Shown here: positions 53,209-63,068 of the stretch, piece after piece
How the letters are laid out: each line of letters starts with the position of its first letter
Numbering within the stretch: position 1 is the stretch's first letter
NCBI GenBank assembly: GCA_024138015.1
Contig: JAMXBB010000002.1
Location: forward strand, 10,249,577 to 10,313,576
Reading direction: 5' to 3'
Length of the DNA: 64,000 nucleotides
Origin: Lumnitzera littorea
Taxonomy: Eukaryota; Streptophyta; Magnoliopsida; Myrtales; Combretaceae
The notes under the pieces: model-generated
What the model saw: the letters and a program-made list of their open reading frames with translations, nothing else
Database searches by the model: none
Told to the model about the DNA's origin: nothing
Made by a program: the position numbers and the translations under genes

Positions 53209-54152
53209 ATTTACATTGCATTCTTTTAAAGCTAATGAATGAAAACTATGTTTATGTTTGATGTACTATTTTATTTCTATCCCACTTACTAAGTTAGTTA
53301 TACTTACATCTCTATATACTCTTTTGTAAGTGTAGATTAAGGATGCAGCGCTATAATCACCCTCAGGTTAGTATACATTGAGCTAGGGGAGTGAAGAGAC
53401 CTAAGGACTTATAAGAACTTAATATTTTGTTTTGCTTTTTTTGAACTTTTGTAGAAACTAATTAGGGTTCCTTAGGCTACCCACTAATTTCTTAATTTAA
53501 TATATATAAACTTCAAAACCTATAAGTTTTGTAAACTTTTTATGAAAACTGGAACTTTTAATATACAAATATTTATGTAAATACTACTATGTTATTAAGA
53601 TGTATACTGCAAGTTATCTTGAACATGTGTTTTTGAAAAGCTATTCTACAGGTTTTACTAATAATAGGTATCGAATTAGATGTTTCAAAGCGGTTGAGTT
53701 GAGTACGTCTAGAGTGAACTAGATTTACAGTAACAGTTATAGGGTCAACTTCTATCTTAGCATAAATCATACGATGGAATTGTTACGACTTCACCATTTC
53801 GAGATGTGACGTTACATATATATTATATTAACATATATTTTTATGAATATTATAAACATTAATATATATAGTATATTATACATTAACATATTATAGATAT
53901 TAATGTACATAATATATGTATATAATATAATGTAAATATTTTATACATACATACATATATAGATGTGTAAATTGCTATCGAAAAAAAAAAGAAAGTTCCT
54001 TGAGATTCGATTCATGGTCCTATGAACCAACTTATGAACTACTAGGCTTAATAAATTGACCCTAGGCAAGCTGGTTTTGGTTCAACATAAAGCTGAACCA
54101 CAACCAATGGTTTTGAGTTAGTTTCAAGCCACTTCAATCTTGGCCCTAGGTT

Positions 54153-54545
54153 TATACAAAGAGATGATTTTGCATTACAAGATTTAGATTTTTATTCACT
54201 TAGTTTATAAAAAAAATTTAACATTATAGTTATTCGTTTTTCTTTTTCCATCAAGGTTTCTAGAAACGAAAAACTTTAAAGTTAATAGCTATTTCATGAA
54301 AATTTATCAACAAAACAAGTAAAGAACTTTTTACATTTCATGCATTCAACTTTTCATCTAAAATTTTGATTTGAGCAACAACTTTAACTAGACTATTTAC
54401 ACTAGTCACAAGGTTTTCGTTAAATCTATGGACATATCATAACTTGAAGAGATTTTTTATGGTTGTTTTGGAATTGAGATTATTGGATCATTTTATCCAT
54501 ATTCAATTTTTCTCTAGTAGACTTATATATTTAAAAAAGTTCTTT
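54153..54545. other. Gene-free interval
   Basis: AT-rich single-copy-looking sequence with no recognised feature. Confidence 0.55.
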
Positions 54546-55205
54546 TATGAGTGTGGTAGAAGGAGCACATGAATAAATCCATTAATAAGAGGACTTATTT
54601 TAACTGTTATTTGCTCATAAATCTTGCGAACAATATCTATGATCTAACTCTATGTATAGTTAAGAATTACTCCTTATTTGACAAAAATCAAAGATTCATG
54701 AAACGATATTGTGCTGTCACTACTCTTGAAGATTATATAAGATTTTGAGAAAAATAAAAAGCTTTTGCTCAAGAATAGTGAAGTTGATCATTTAACCTTA
54801 TTCACCAATAACTCATGTGATGACTTCAAATAAAAATTGTTGAACCTATTTACTTACGTTTAACCTCTTTCAAGTACTCATTCGCTTAATGAAACCCTTC
54901 ACAGAGGTGATAAGAGGAGCTTATGGAAGGATCAATTAATAGAAAGACTCATCTAAGTTGTTGACTGTTAATACAATTTGATGAATATTGTCAATGATCA
55001 AACCTATGCATACTTATGAACTTTTCCTTATTTGATACAATTCAAATATAAAAAAAACAATGTTGTACTATTAAATCTCTACTCTTGAAAATCAAATAAG
55101 ATCCAAATGAAGAATAAATTACTTTTAGTTAAGAATATTGTGGTGATCTTTTAAGTTTATTCACCTATAACCGGTGTGTTCAATCCTTTTAAATTATCCT
55201 AATTC
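54546..55205 (+). repeat. Head-to-tail pair of ~350-bp repeats (family T, copies 1 and 2)
   Basis: The unit at about 54555-54845 and the unit at about 54903-55190 share GG(A/C)G.(A/T)CAT/GGAGCTTATG, TTAATA.(G)A..GACT(T)AT, TCATAAATCTTGCGAACAAT / TTTGATGAATATTGTCAATG, CTCCTTATTTGA and ACTCTTGAA, with a period near 350 bp. A third copy lies at 62318-62650. Non-coding. Could be LTR or promoter pieces of a retroelement. Confidence 0.55.
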
Positions 55206-55288
55206 TTTTTTCTACCTTTTTTTTCAAGTCAATCCTTCAAATATAGTCTTTAAATCATTTGCCTAAAACTACAAAAAACGCAAAACTC

Positions 55289-55436
55289 ATGCCACATGCA
55301 TATTACATCAAATGGATTCTCAAATTTCCAATGTCTAGTCAATTTTTGAAAGAGAGAGAATATGCCACATGCATATACTAACATCAAATGGATTCTCAAA
55401 TTTCCAATGTCTAGTCAATTTTTGAAAGAGAGAGAG
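55289..55436. repeat. Recent 73-bp tandem duplication upstream of tRNA-Phe
   Basis: Two near-identical units beginning ATGCCACATGCATAT start at 55289 and 55362 and both run through ATTCTCAAATTTCCAATGTC to a GAGAGA run. Only a few indels separate them, so the duplication is young compared with other repeats here. Confidence 0.9.
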
Positions 55437-55655
55437 AAAAAAAAAAAAGAAAGTACTTTTTAATACCTTAATAAGCAGCCAAGATAATCAGAGTCCTTTA
55501 TATTATGTTCGTTTCGTCTCTTTAAAGCACTTAACATATTTTTTTCTCACCAACTGCCCTTTGACTTGGTACTTGCTTGGTGACATAATTCTGTCTTATT
55601 TAATATTCATTTGTCGTTTCTTTTAAAAGATATAGAAAGAAAAAGTGAAAGAATT

Positions 55656-55660
55656 AAAAA
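55656..55660 (-). terminator. Pol III terminator of tRNA-Phe
   Basis: A T5 run on the minus strand begins five bases past the tRNA discriminator base, the standard position and form of a Pol III stop. Confidence 0.85.
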
Positions 55661-55664
55661 CACT

Positions 55665-55689
55665 TGCGGTGAGCGTGGATCGAACACGC

Positions 55690-55732
<43 letters not shown>

Positions 55733-55737
55733 CCCGC
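55665..55737 (-). tRNA. trnF-GAA: tRNA-Phe (anticodon GAA)
   Basis: A 73-nt cytosolic-type plant tRNA-Phe on the minus strand without intron. The acceptor stem is GCGGGGA pairing with TCACCGC plus discriminator A (one G-T pair). The A box is TAGCTCAGTTGG, the anticodon loop CTGAAGA with GAA at 55704-55702, and the T loop/B box GTTCGATCC. CCA is not encoded, as expected for a nuclear gene. Upstream (higher coordinates) are a CAA triplet at -5 to -3, typical of plant tRNA start sites, and a TATATT box near -30. By family knowledge G34 of this tRNA is a target of TRM7/TRM734-type methylation. All stems look intact, so the gene is probably active. Confidence 0.96.
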
Positions 55738-55907
55738 AATTGTTAAAAACATTTACGTAAGCAATATATGTTATTTATTTGGCTCGTCATGGCTCCTCTT
55801 GTATCACTATATTTTTTCCTACCTTATCTAACTCCGTCACGGTTCTTCTTCGTGCCATTTCCTCTCTCTCTGTTCCAGACTGCAGAAGTTGTATCCTCGC
55901 GCAAAAA
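55738..55907. promoter_or_regulatory. 170-bp divergent interval between tRNA-Phe and ATG8
   Basis: It holds the tRNA upstream signals (CAA at 55740-55742, AT-rich box at 55764-55770) and must also hold the ATG8 core promoter or at least its leader. A TTATTTATTT stretch at 55771-55780 could serve as the Pol II TATA region. A 40-codon upstream ORF runs from 55789 to overlap the ATG8 start. Whether transcription of ATG8 begins here or across the tRNA gene cannot be told from sequence. Confidence 0.55.
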
Positions 55908-55911
55908 ATGA
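55789..55911 (+). other. Upstream ORF overlapping the ATG8 start codon (ATGA)
   Basis: An ATG at 55789 opens a 40-codon frame that ends in TGA at 55909-55911, sharing bases with the ATG8 ATG at 55908-55910. The frame differs from ATG8. Its peptide is hydrophobic and Phe/Leu-rich with no known homology. It matters only if the transcript starts upstream of 55789. Confidence 0.5.
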
Positions 55912-58900
55912 AGACTACGTCTTTCAAGGACGAGTTCACATTTGGTATGTCAAGTATAATACCAATCTCCATCGCAGAAAAGTATAATTATCTTCTAGAT
56001 TTTACCTTTTTTCCACAGTTTCATACTCAATGCTTTCACTGATTGCAGAAGAACGACTTGAAGAATCTCGCGAAATCATCGCCAAATACCCCAATCGCGT
56101 CCCCGTAATAAAGCTTAATTCATCCCAAAGTTTCCATTCTTTGTGCTATTTAACCCAAATTTATGCTGAAGTTTGATCTTTTCGCTAATTAAACCCGGAC
56201 GGATTTTAAATTTTCGATTTTTATATTAGTTAGTTCAGGATTGATCTTAAAGTTTCAATCTTTATATCGAGAGATTGAATTGAAGTGTTTGTGATAATTT
56301 GGTGCAGGTCATTGTAGAAAGGTATTCAAGGACTAATCTTCCTGCTTTGGAGAAGAAGAAGTGAGTTTTTTATTATTCAATTACAATATGCCTAGTTTAA
56401 TTTGATTCAATTACAAGCAGCGATCATTAAACTATGCCTCTTTATTATTCCTTGACACATTATGCAAAAGAATCCAGACAATATGCCTAGTTTAAGTCTT
56501 ATGAACATATCAAAATGAAGCTACTAGTGGCTTGATGCCAGCAGCTATCATGCAGTTTGCTCAAGGTATTGACTTGGGCACTTTTTGTCATTACCCACAT
56601 GGTGGCAGGTATACTTAACTGCGCACATAGTTTTGTAGGGTAATCGAAATGCTCTGGGATAGTTGGTCATCCATGACCGTGCCCCTTAAAAAAATAAATG
56701 AGCTGTTAGGTAGGGATTTGGATTCTTTGTTCTATTGAAGTTTATATGAGGCTGTGCCTACAGTTAGCAAATCTGTACGTTTAGACATGAAATGGAGCTA
56801 TTTTGAGGTTCCATTGGAACTAGTGGTGATATATACAGGTGTTGTCTGGAGCACCATGACTGTGTTCTGCAGAATTGCTTTTTAAGTTACTTACAGTTGA
56901 AAAGAGGTAATTAGTCTATGAAACCTAAAAGTTGTCATTTAATGCATTCATGTTGGAAAATATGTGTAGCATACAGAAGCACTGTCCCATTGGAGAATAG
57001 GAAACGGTTTAGGGATACAATGAAGGGAGAATGGCAATTAAGGGTATAAGAGAAGAGAGTAGCTAATTGTGCCATAGGGGCAATTTAAAATCTATTAGCA
57101 AAATGGTGTTCTTTGATGATGGATTGCCAACTTTATCATCTCTCTAGTTGCATTAGGCAGATAGTGGATGAAGTGTGTGCTTCGAAGGCATGATGTGTAA
57201 AATTATGGTTTATAGTATAGATTAGTTTCTTGTAGATTTGGTTTATCAGACCTTAAGTTTTCATTATTTTAAATTTTTAACAGAACTTTGTTAGGAATAC
57301 TATAGGTAATAATATCTTGTCAAAGGTCAATGCACAAACATATTGTTGGTTCTGGCCTTTCTTGCTAGAATCTATGATGAAAATTAGGGTTTGAGATTTT
57401 GTTAAGAGAGACTCCAATCCCATAAACTATTTACTACTTCTAGTGATCCCTTTCAATTACTTGAGACTAATGTGGAGATTACTTTCATTATTTTATCACT
57501 GTTCAATGCAACAACATACATATGCAAGATGAAGACTTACATTTATTTGATATTTCTATTTCAGAATTAAACTACCTTTAATAGTTTTGTAGGCTGTGCA
57601 GTCCTGGATGATGTATTATCAAATATGTATCTGTATGTATAAATGTCACAAGTGATGTAGAAGTGTGTTGCTCACACTGTGACTTACACAGAAATTGTCA
57701 TGATTATGTTCCTCTTGTTGGCATGGTAGCTTCATAACTATTAAAACCTTAAAGATTAGATGACCTCCAAATGGTGAAATTGTGTAGGAACTGAATAGGA
57801 GGTAAAGGATGGTAACTAAAAGGTTTGGACTTTGCATATTTATTGATATGTATGTATACTTGCTAATTTTTCATACCGCAATAGGATTATTTCACGTACA
57901 CCCAAAACAACACTACCATTCGCACTACATGTAGTCTAGTGATATCCAATGTAACTTAGATGGGTCCGACTGAGGATGAAGACAAAAAAAGCCCCATCAA
58001 ATATGTACCTTTCAGTATGAAGCATATTTTGCACAAGGAGTGAGATTGAGAAGTGGAGGAGCAAGCTAACCTTGTAGTGGATGGAAAAAGTTTGAAAGAG
58101 AAAGATGACAACCAAAATGCAACTGTTAATTTGACGAAAACAAAGTAGGGATCATATCAAGAGGAATATTGTCCAAATTGAGGTTGGAATGTCACATCCA
58201 TAATTGTCTGATGTTGCATGTGGAGTGATAGGTGCAGCCCTTGATTGTGAAGCTAGGGCATATTGTTTGTGGTTGAGGTAGAAGACAGAAAGGGTATTGG
58301 ATTCAGAGGAAGAAGAAATTGAGGCTGATACTGAGGAGGACAGCTGGAGACTGAAGCAGAGAGAGGAGGGATAAAGTCCAATTAGAAGAAGAGGGATGAG
58401 ATTCAGTATAGATAAGGAGTCAGAGAATTGAGCAAGCAAACTAAATGGAAGTGAAATGTTGAAGTAAATATCTTTGTTGGTTGGAAACTTGTGTGAGACC
58501 TATGAAGTGTCATATATACAAATAGAAATGGTTGTATCTGTTACACTTTTTGAGTAAATAAGTGAATGATCACAATGGAGTGATCATGTTTTCTTACTTC
58601 CCAGTTATTAGAGAAAGCTAGTACCTGATGATATCCTGCCTAAAGTTACTTCTATTTCATAATTTTGCCAGCAATTTTTTTTTTTTTTTTAAAAGTTACT
58701 AAATGCCATATTCAAAGTGGAGCTATGGGTTTGGCGTTATCTCTTTCTTATTTCTACTTTGCTGTTTTCTTCTTCAGTTTTTTGCAGGGTTGTTCCCACA
58801 AGCTAGAGTAGCTTAAAAAGTTTTCCATTTCTTATTTCTCACTATCACAAATGACAGGTACATGGTTCCAAGAGACATGACCGTCGGGCAATTCATTCAC

Positions 58901-59177
58901 ATATTGAGCAACAGACTTAAGTTAGACCCTGGAAAAGCTCTCTTTGTCTTTGTGAACAATGCATTACCACAGACAGGTAAAACATGTCAATCTCAGTAAT
59001 CTTTTCATTGTCAGCTACATGGATTGTTCTTATGTTTCATCTGCAATTTGCCTTACCGTTTACCGTTTACCGTTTAATGCAGCAACTTTCATTGAGACTG
59101 TCTATGAATCATTCAAGGATGAGGATGGTTTCCTGTACATGTGCTACAGCACTGAGAAAACTTTTGGTTCCAACTAA
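55908..59177 (+). CDS. ATG8: ATG8 autophagy ubiquitin-like protein, clade II (ATG8h/i type)
   Basis: Five exons, 55908-55944, 56049-56104, 56308-56360, 58858-58976 and 59083-59177, join to 360 nt (119 aa plus stop) with all GT-AG introns in phase. The protein starts MKTTSFKDEFTFEERLEESR and carries the ATG8 signatures KYPNRVPVI, LEKKKYMVPRDMTVGQF, GKALFVFVNN and ESFKDEDGFLYMCYS. It ends TEKTFGSN. ATG8 is cleaved by ATG4 after the glycine (Gly117 here), conjugated to phosphatidylethanolamine and builds autophagosome membranes while binding AIM-motif receptors. The short N-terminus and lack of a long C-terminal tail place it with ATG8h/ATG8i. Unlike the Arabidopsis ATG8i I remember, which ends at the glycine, two residues (SN) follow. 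Intron 3 is 2.5 kb, the others 100-200 bp. Confidence 0.95.
56361..58857 (+). other. Long intron 3 of ATG8
   Basis: 2497 bp against 104, 203 and 106 bp for the other three introns. Poly-T at 58675-58690. A purine-rich GA-heavy stretch at 58010-58400 differs in composition from its flanks and may be an inserted element, but I found neither terminal repeats nor a target duplication. Confidence 0.7.
59053..59076 (+). repeat. 7-bp tandem repeat at the ATG8 intron 4 acceptor
   Basis: Three and a bit copies of TTACCGT end seven bases before the TGCAG acceptor of exon 5. They replace the usual poly-pyrimidine tract in part. Confidence 0.75.
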
Positions 59178-60059
59178 TATACACTTGTGTTGTGTTCCAT
59201 AAGTTGATGTATATTATGTAATATGTATGTCTTAAATTCGTTTTTGTACCTATTAAACCCCTAAAATTGTACATAAATTGGTGCTCTGGTGACATTGGTT
59301 AAAAAAAGAAACTATATCCAAGAAAACATTCCGATTAGAATTGGCTTGCCTTTCGTCCTGTTGTTATTTACATTCTAGAACATTGAATTTTTACTCACCT
59401 TTTCGGATAATTGAGGGAAAATTCTCCAAATCGTAGCCTTTCTGAAAAAAAAAAAATCTTAATCGCGTCTTTTAACTCACAATTTTAACCTTGGAATTTT
59501 GGGCTGAAAATATGACTTTATAAATAAATACATATGCTTAAAGCGATGTTTTAAAATGCCAAAATTATGAGTTGAAGATATGATTTTAGTACTAAAATAA
59601 ATTAAAAAAAGAAGAAGAAAACAGTGAGGATGAGGTTCAAGTCTCATGCTTCAACACCACATAACAGTGCATGTGCAAGAAAATGGATTCTTATGGACTT
59701 ATTTTATGCTCATTTTGAAACAAGTAAATTGCACTTTACGAGCTCGTGTTTTTGGTCTTATTTACTTTGTATGTGTATCTACTTTTTATATTTGGATACC
59801 TGTGTTTTGTAACTATTTATCATCATACCAAATGGCTGGTTAAAAATAATTAATTTAATAAAATGTCATCATTGAATACATTTAAGTAAATAATATATTA
59901 AAAATGCAAAAAATTGAAAAATACACAAAGGAAAACCCAAAGGGAGCTTTCATCAACTACAAGATCAAAGAATGGCTAGTCACCATTTGGGTGACAAGCA
60001 GCATAACGCCTTATAGATAAGAGTAGATCTATGCAAAAGTCGGTTCCGGAGAAGTAGAT
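59178..60059. other. ATG8 3' flank and gene-free interval
   Basis: ATTAAA at about 59251 is a possible poly(A) signal for ATG8. The remainder is AT-rich with no gene recognised. Confidence 0.5.
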
Positions 60060-60830
60060 TTATGTAAAGGTCTATTTCAAATTGTGAATCAGTCCAAAGG
60101 GTCGTTGAATGATTCTGACCCGGAGTATAACGGGCTTGAACAAACCTAGGAACCGTTATATCTCAAGGGTCTAAGTGATTTGGCTGGCCAAACTTGTGAA
60201 TTATTAAACTAGTAGGCTGACCTGTTGATTCAAGTCGGTTTCGATTCAACAATATAAAAAGAAAAAAATCTTTCTTTTCTAGCATCTTCTTCTTCTACTT
60301 TTCATTTTTCCAACATATTCTCTCTTTTACATTATTATATACATATTTTTCTCATAAATCACCATCACCTCTTTTTCATAAAATACATATTCCCATTCCC
60401 GATATTTGAATGACAATTCATCTTTTATAACTTCTCTCACTTTGCTTAACATTACTTAATATTTTAATATTACACTAACATTAACCTCACTCAATCCAAA
60501 TCAATTATTTCATAACGGAATAAAATTTAAATTGAAAATAACAATGAATTATTTATGCATTAATATATATTATGTGTATGTATGTATAAAGTATTATAAT
60601 AATCTAGGAAAAAAAATAAAAGTATGAGAAAAGATGAAAACTTATTTATGGAAATATAAGAAAAAATATAAAAAGAATTAATTATAAAAAAAAAATAGAA
60701 ACGAATCGACCCTCGAGTCACTGATTAGGTTAAACCAACTTAGTCTAGTAACCTTAAGGATAAAGTCTAATTCAGCCTTAAGCTAACCTATAAACCAATG
60801 ATTCTAGGTTGCTTCAGCCCGACAACTAAG
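60060..60830. mobile_element. Foldback (hAT-like MITE) element, copy 2
   Basis: Left and right arms of about 150-200 bp are diverged inverted repeats with many GGTTCAA/AACCT/GTTTCG words, around an AT-rich core with TATG repeats (about 60570-60590). The left arm word TCTATTTCAAATTGTGAA corresponds to CAGTTTCAAATTGTAAA in the copy at 47.47 kb. No coding content and no target duplication resolved. Confidence 0.5.
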
Positions 60831-61424
60831 TCTAAGTGGGAGAAAAGCTTTAATTGTATTTAGAGACAATTTGGATGAATTATTAATGTGTAAGTATCAA
60901 TAGATTTTAATACATTATAGTTTTTTTAAAGCTATTAACTGTTACTCGTACATTTTAAATATTATTGGTATTTGTACATTATTAATTCAAACACATGATC
61001 TACTAACAGCAATGAATCTTTTTTCTTTAGACCTCTTAAGCTTAGGATTACCAGTTCAGCCAAAAGAAATTTGGTGGGTCGGAATCCCTTCAGGATGGTG
61101 TCTAGCAAAACTTACCACTCACTAAATCAAAAAGACAAAAAATTGGATTTCGCTAAGGTTAAAGTTTACTTACCCGTCTCAATGGATTTTTCTTACATTT
61201 CTATTGTTTTGCATTACATGTAGAATATAGTATATACATACTATAGACAAATAATTCGAGAAAAAAAAAAAAAAAGGTATGACTAATAAATAAGGAAGCA
61301 AACAGGCATGAAGGCTCCATTCCTTTTACGGAAATATTTTCCGGATTTTCACGCGTTGATTTACGAAAATATACTCCCATCAAGTTTTCCCAAACACCTC
61401 CACGCCCAAAATAAATAATTGTCC
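60831..61424. other. Gene-free interval
   Basis: AT-rich, with an A-run at 61261-61275. No feature supported. Confidence 0.55.
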
Positions 61425-61940
61425 TTTTACATTTTGGAATAGAATTGATGTAATATAGATTAGGATGACTTTTACTAGAAATTTATATTCCAATCTTTAT
61501 GTATTATGTAATCTTTTTTATTAGGGAAATACTTATTTCAGTGTTTATTTGAACTCATTATTTATAGTATTGAATGAGGATTATAATAAAAAATATTAAT
61601 ATAACCACCCCCCCATTTGGTCTTTTTGGAAAATAGTTAAACTTATTTAATTTTCTTATTATTTGAGAATATAATTGTTCCATCACTTAAATTTGTATTC
61701 CATGTGATGAGGGAATAAAAAAAATTCCATCTTCTAATGGGTAACGTCTATTTCTCGTAGAGAGGAGTACAAAAGTCATGGGAAATAAAAATTTCTAAAC
61801 CAATTTATAAATAAACAAGGTAATCGAAAGATTTTTTGGGAATAATTATTCTATTTTATTGTCTCCAGGTAAATGAAACATAAGTGTTATTATTGGAAAA
61901 TAATTTTTTGCTTTTTCATTTCCATAAGAATCATAATAAG
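61425..61940 (-). mobile_element. MITE-like element, family M, copy 3
   Basis: The reverse strand matches copies 1 and 2 of family M: TTACCTTGTTTAT near its start, then ACTATAAATAATGAGTTCAAATAAACACTGAAATA and a TCTATTCCAAAATG end. The copy has a C7 run (plus strand) at about 61607. Non-coding. Confidence 0.5.
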
Positions 61941-62150
61941 ATGTATATATATATAATATCTACAAAATATAATTTTACAATCCTATTCTAGTTATTTGTT
62001 ATGTAAAATGAATATGAGATAAAATATATTATATTTAATAATATTAAATATTATAATATGTTGTTTCATATGCATTATTTAGTCTTATATAGTTAAAATA
62101 TCTTATATAATAAAATATAATACGTGTTAAATATTATAGAAGCTAAAATG

Positions 62151-62172
62151 TTTTTTTTTTTTTTTTTTTTTG
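62151..62172. repeat. Poly-T tract (22 bases)
   Basis: Uninterrupted T22. It could be the reverse of a retroposon poly(A) tail, but no target duplication was found. Confidence 0.8.
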
Positions 62173-62317
62173 CCCTTTATGCCTAGCAATGACCTAGGTT
62201 TGACTCTTTAAAATAATATGATGGAGCTCAATGAGTCAAGTTTATGAATTGAGGTGATTAAGGAGAGATTTGACAATTAGCTTGGATTGTTGGACCATTG
62301 GATTCGCCTCTTAACTT

Positions 62318-62650
62318 TTGTTAGGGAAGCTCATGCACTTAAGAGGTTCTCTATGGTTTTGGATTCAATAGGAAACTACCGAGAAATCTCTTAATAGGAG
62401 GACTCATATTAATCGTCAATCATCAATATAATCAATCGAATGTTGTAACAACCTAACTCTATAAATACTCAGGATTTCCTTCTCATTTAACACAACCTAA
62501 GGATTCAGAGAGATGTTGGCATGTTGTAAGACTACTATCCTAAAAGGTCAAATAAATTTAGAATGAAGAGTACACTCCTTAAGAATAGTGAGATTTGTGT
62601 ACTATAACTCCTGCACTCATCATACATGTGTTTGAAACTCCCTAGGATCA
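62318..62650 (+). repeat. Family T repeat, copy 3
   Basis: Shares TTAATAGGAGGACTCAT, ATCAATATAATCAATCGAATGTTG, CTATAAATACTCAGGATTTCC/TTCTCATTTAACACAA, TTAAGAATAGTGAG and CATACATGTGTTTGAA with the tandem pair at 54.5-55.2 kb. This copy has an intact CTCTATAAATA box at about 62457, so the family may be an LTR carrying its promoter. Confidence 0.5.
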
Positions 62651-63035
62651 CTTACTCTTCCTCTTTGTCTCTTCCTCTCTAAGTTGACTCTAAAGGCCGT
62701 TACCACACAACTCCTAGAGGCCGCATGTAATGCACAACTTATGTAGCCCATACATTATTATTGTAATCGGATCCCCCTAATCTACAAAATTATATTGCTT
62801 CATAACATTATACATTAATAATTTATAACTACTTAATAGGAAAACAAAATATGTTATCATTTAATATACATTATATGTTATTTACTATGATAATAATAAA
62901 TAATTTATAGTTAATAATTATGTAATATAATTACAATATATAATTATTAATATAATAAGTTACATAAGATATGTTGTAAAAATCATTTTCTTCATATGAC
63001 GTTAACAATGTTCTCTCTAACTTTTATTAAATAAG

Positions 63036-63068
<33 letters not shown>

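Larger units (their letters stand above)
47711..53816 (+). mobile_element. Solo LTR with 5-bp target duplication (family L, copy 4), itself interrupted
   Basis: Starts TGTGAGACCTAAAATTTTAC at 47716 and ends TTTCGAGATGTGACG at 53811 (the final CA mutated to CG). It is flanked by TTACA at 47711-47715 and 53812-53816. The family motif CTTAGTCGAATTAAGTAACAGG is at about 49939. Removing the nested copy at 50154-53208 leaves about 3.04 kb, the normal family length, which supports the nesting model. Inserted in the AT-rich centre of a foldback element. Confidence 0.78.
47456..54152. mobile_element. Foldback (hAT-like MITE) element, copy 1, split by two LTR insertions
   Basis: The left arm (about 47456-47710) and right arm (about 53817-54152) are diverged inverted repeats: left CTAGGGAAAAGCCAGTTTCAA corresponds to the reverse complement of the right end CCTAGGGCC..GCTTGAAAC. 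Both arms are rich in GGTTCAA/TTGAACC words and an AT-rich core separates them. The core is interrupted by the solo LTR at 47716-53811. The arms resemble those of 60060-60830. Superfamily is by resemblance only, and no target duplication was found. Confidence 0.5.

Noticed and set aside
55779..55907. N-terminally extended ATG8 reading in frame from 55779
   Set aside because: The upstream in-frame start is TTG, not ATG, and the family begins exactly at the MK..SFK residues encoded from 55908.
58152..58439. 95-codon minus-strand frame in ATG8 intron 3
   Set aside because: It is Ser/Leu-biased, opposite a GA-rich stretch, with no domain. It is likely composition-driven.
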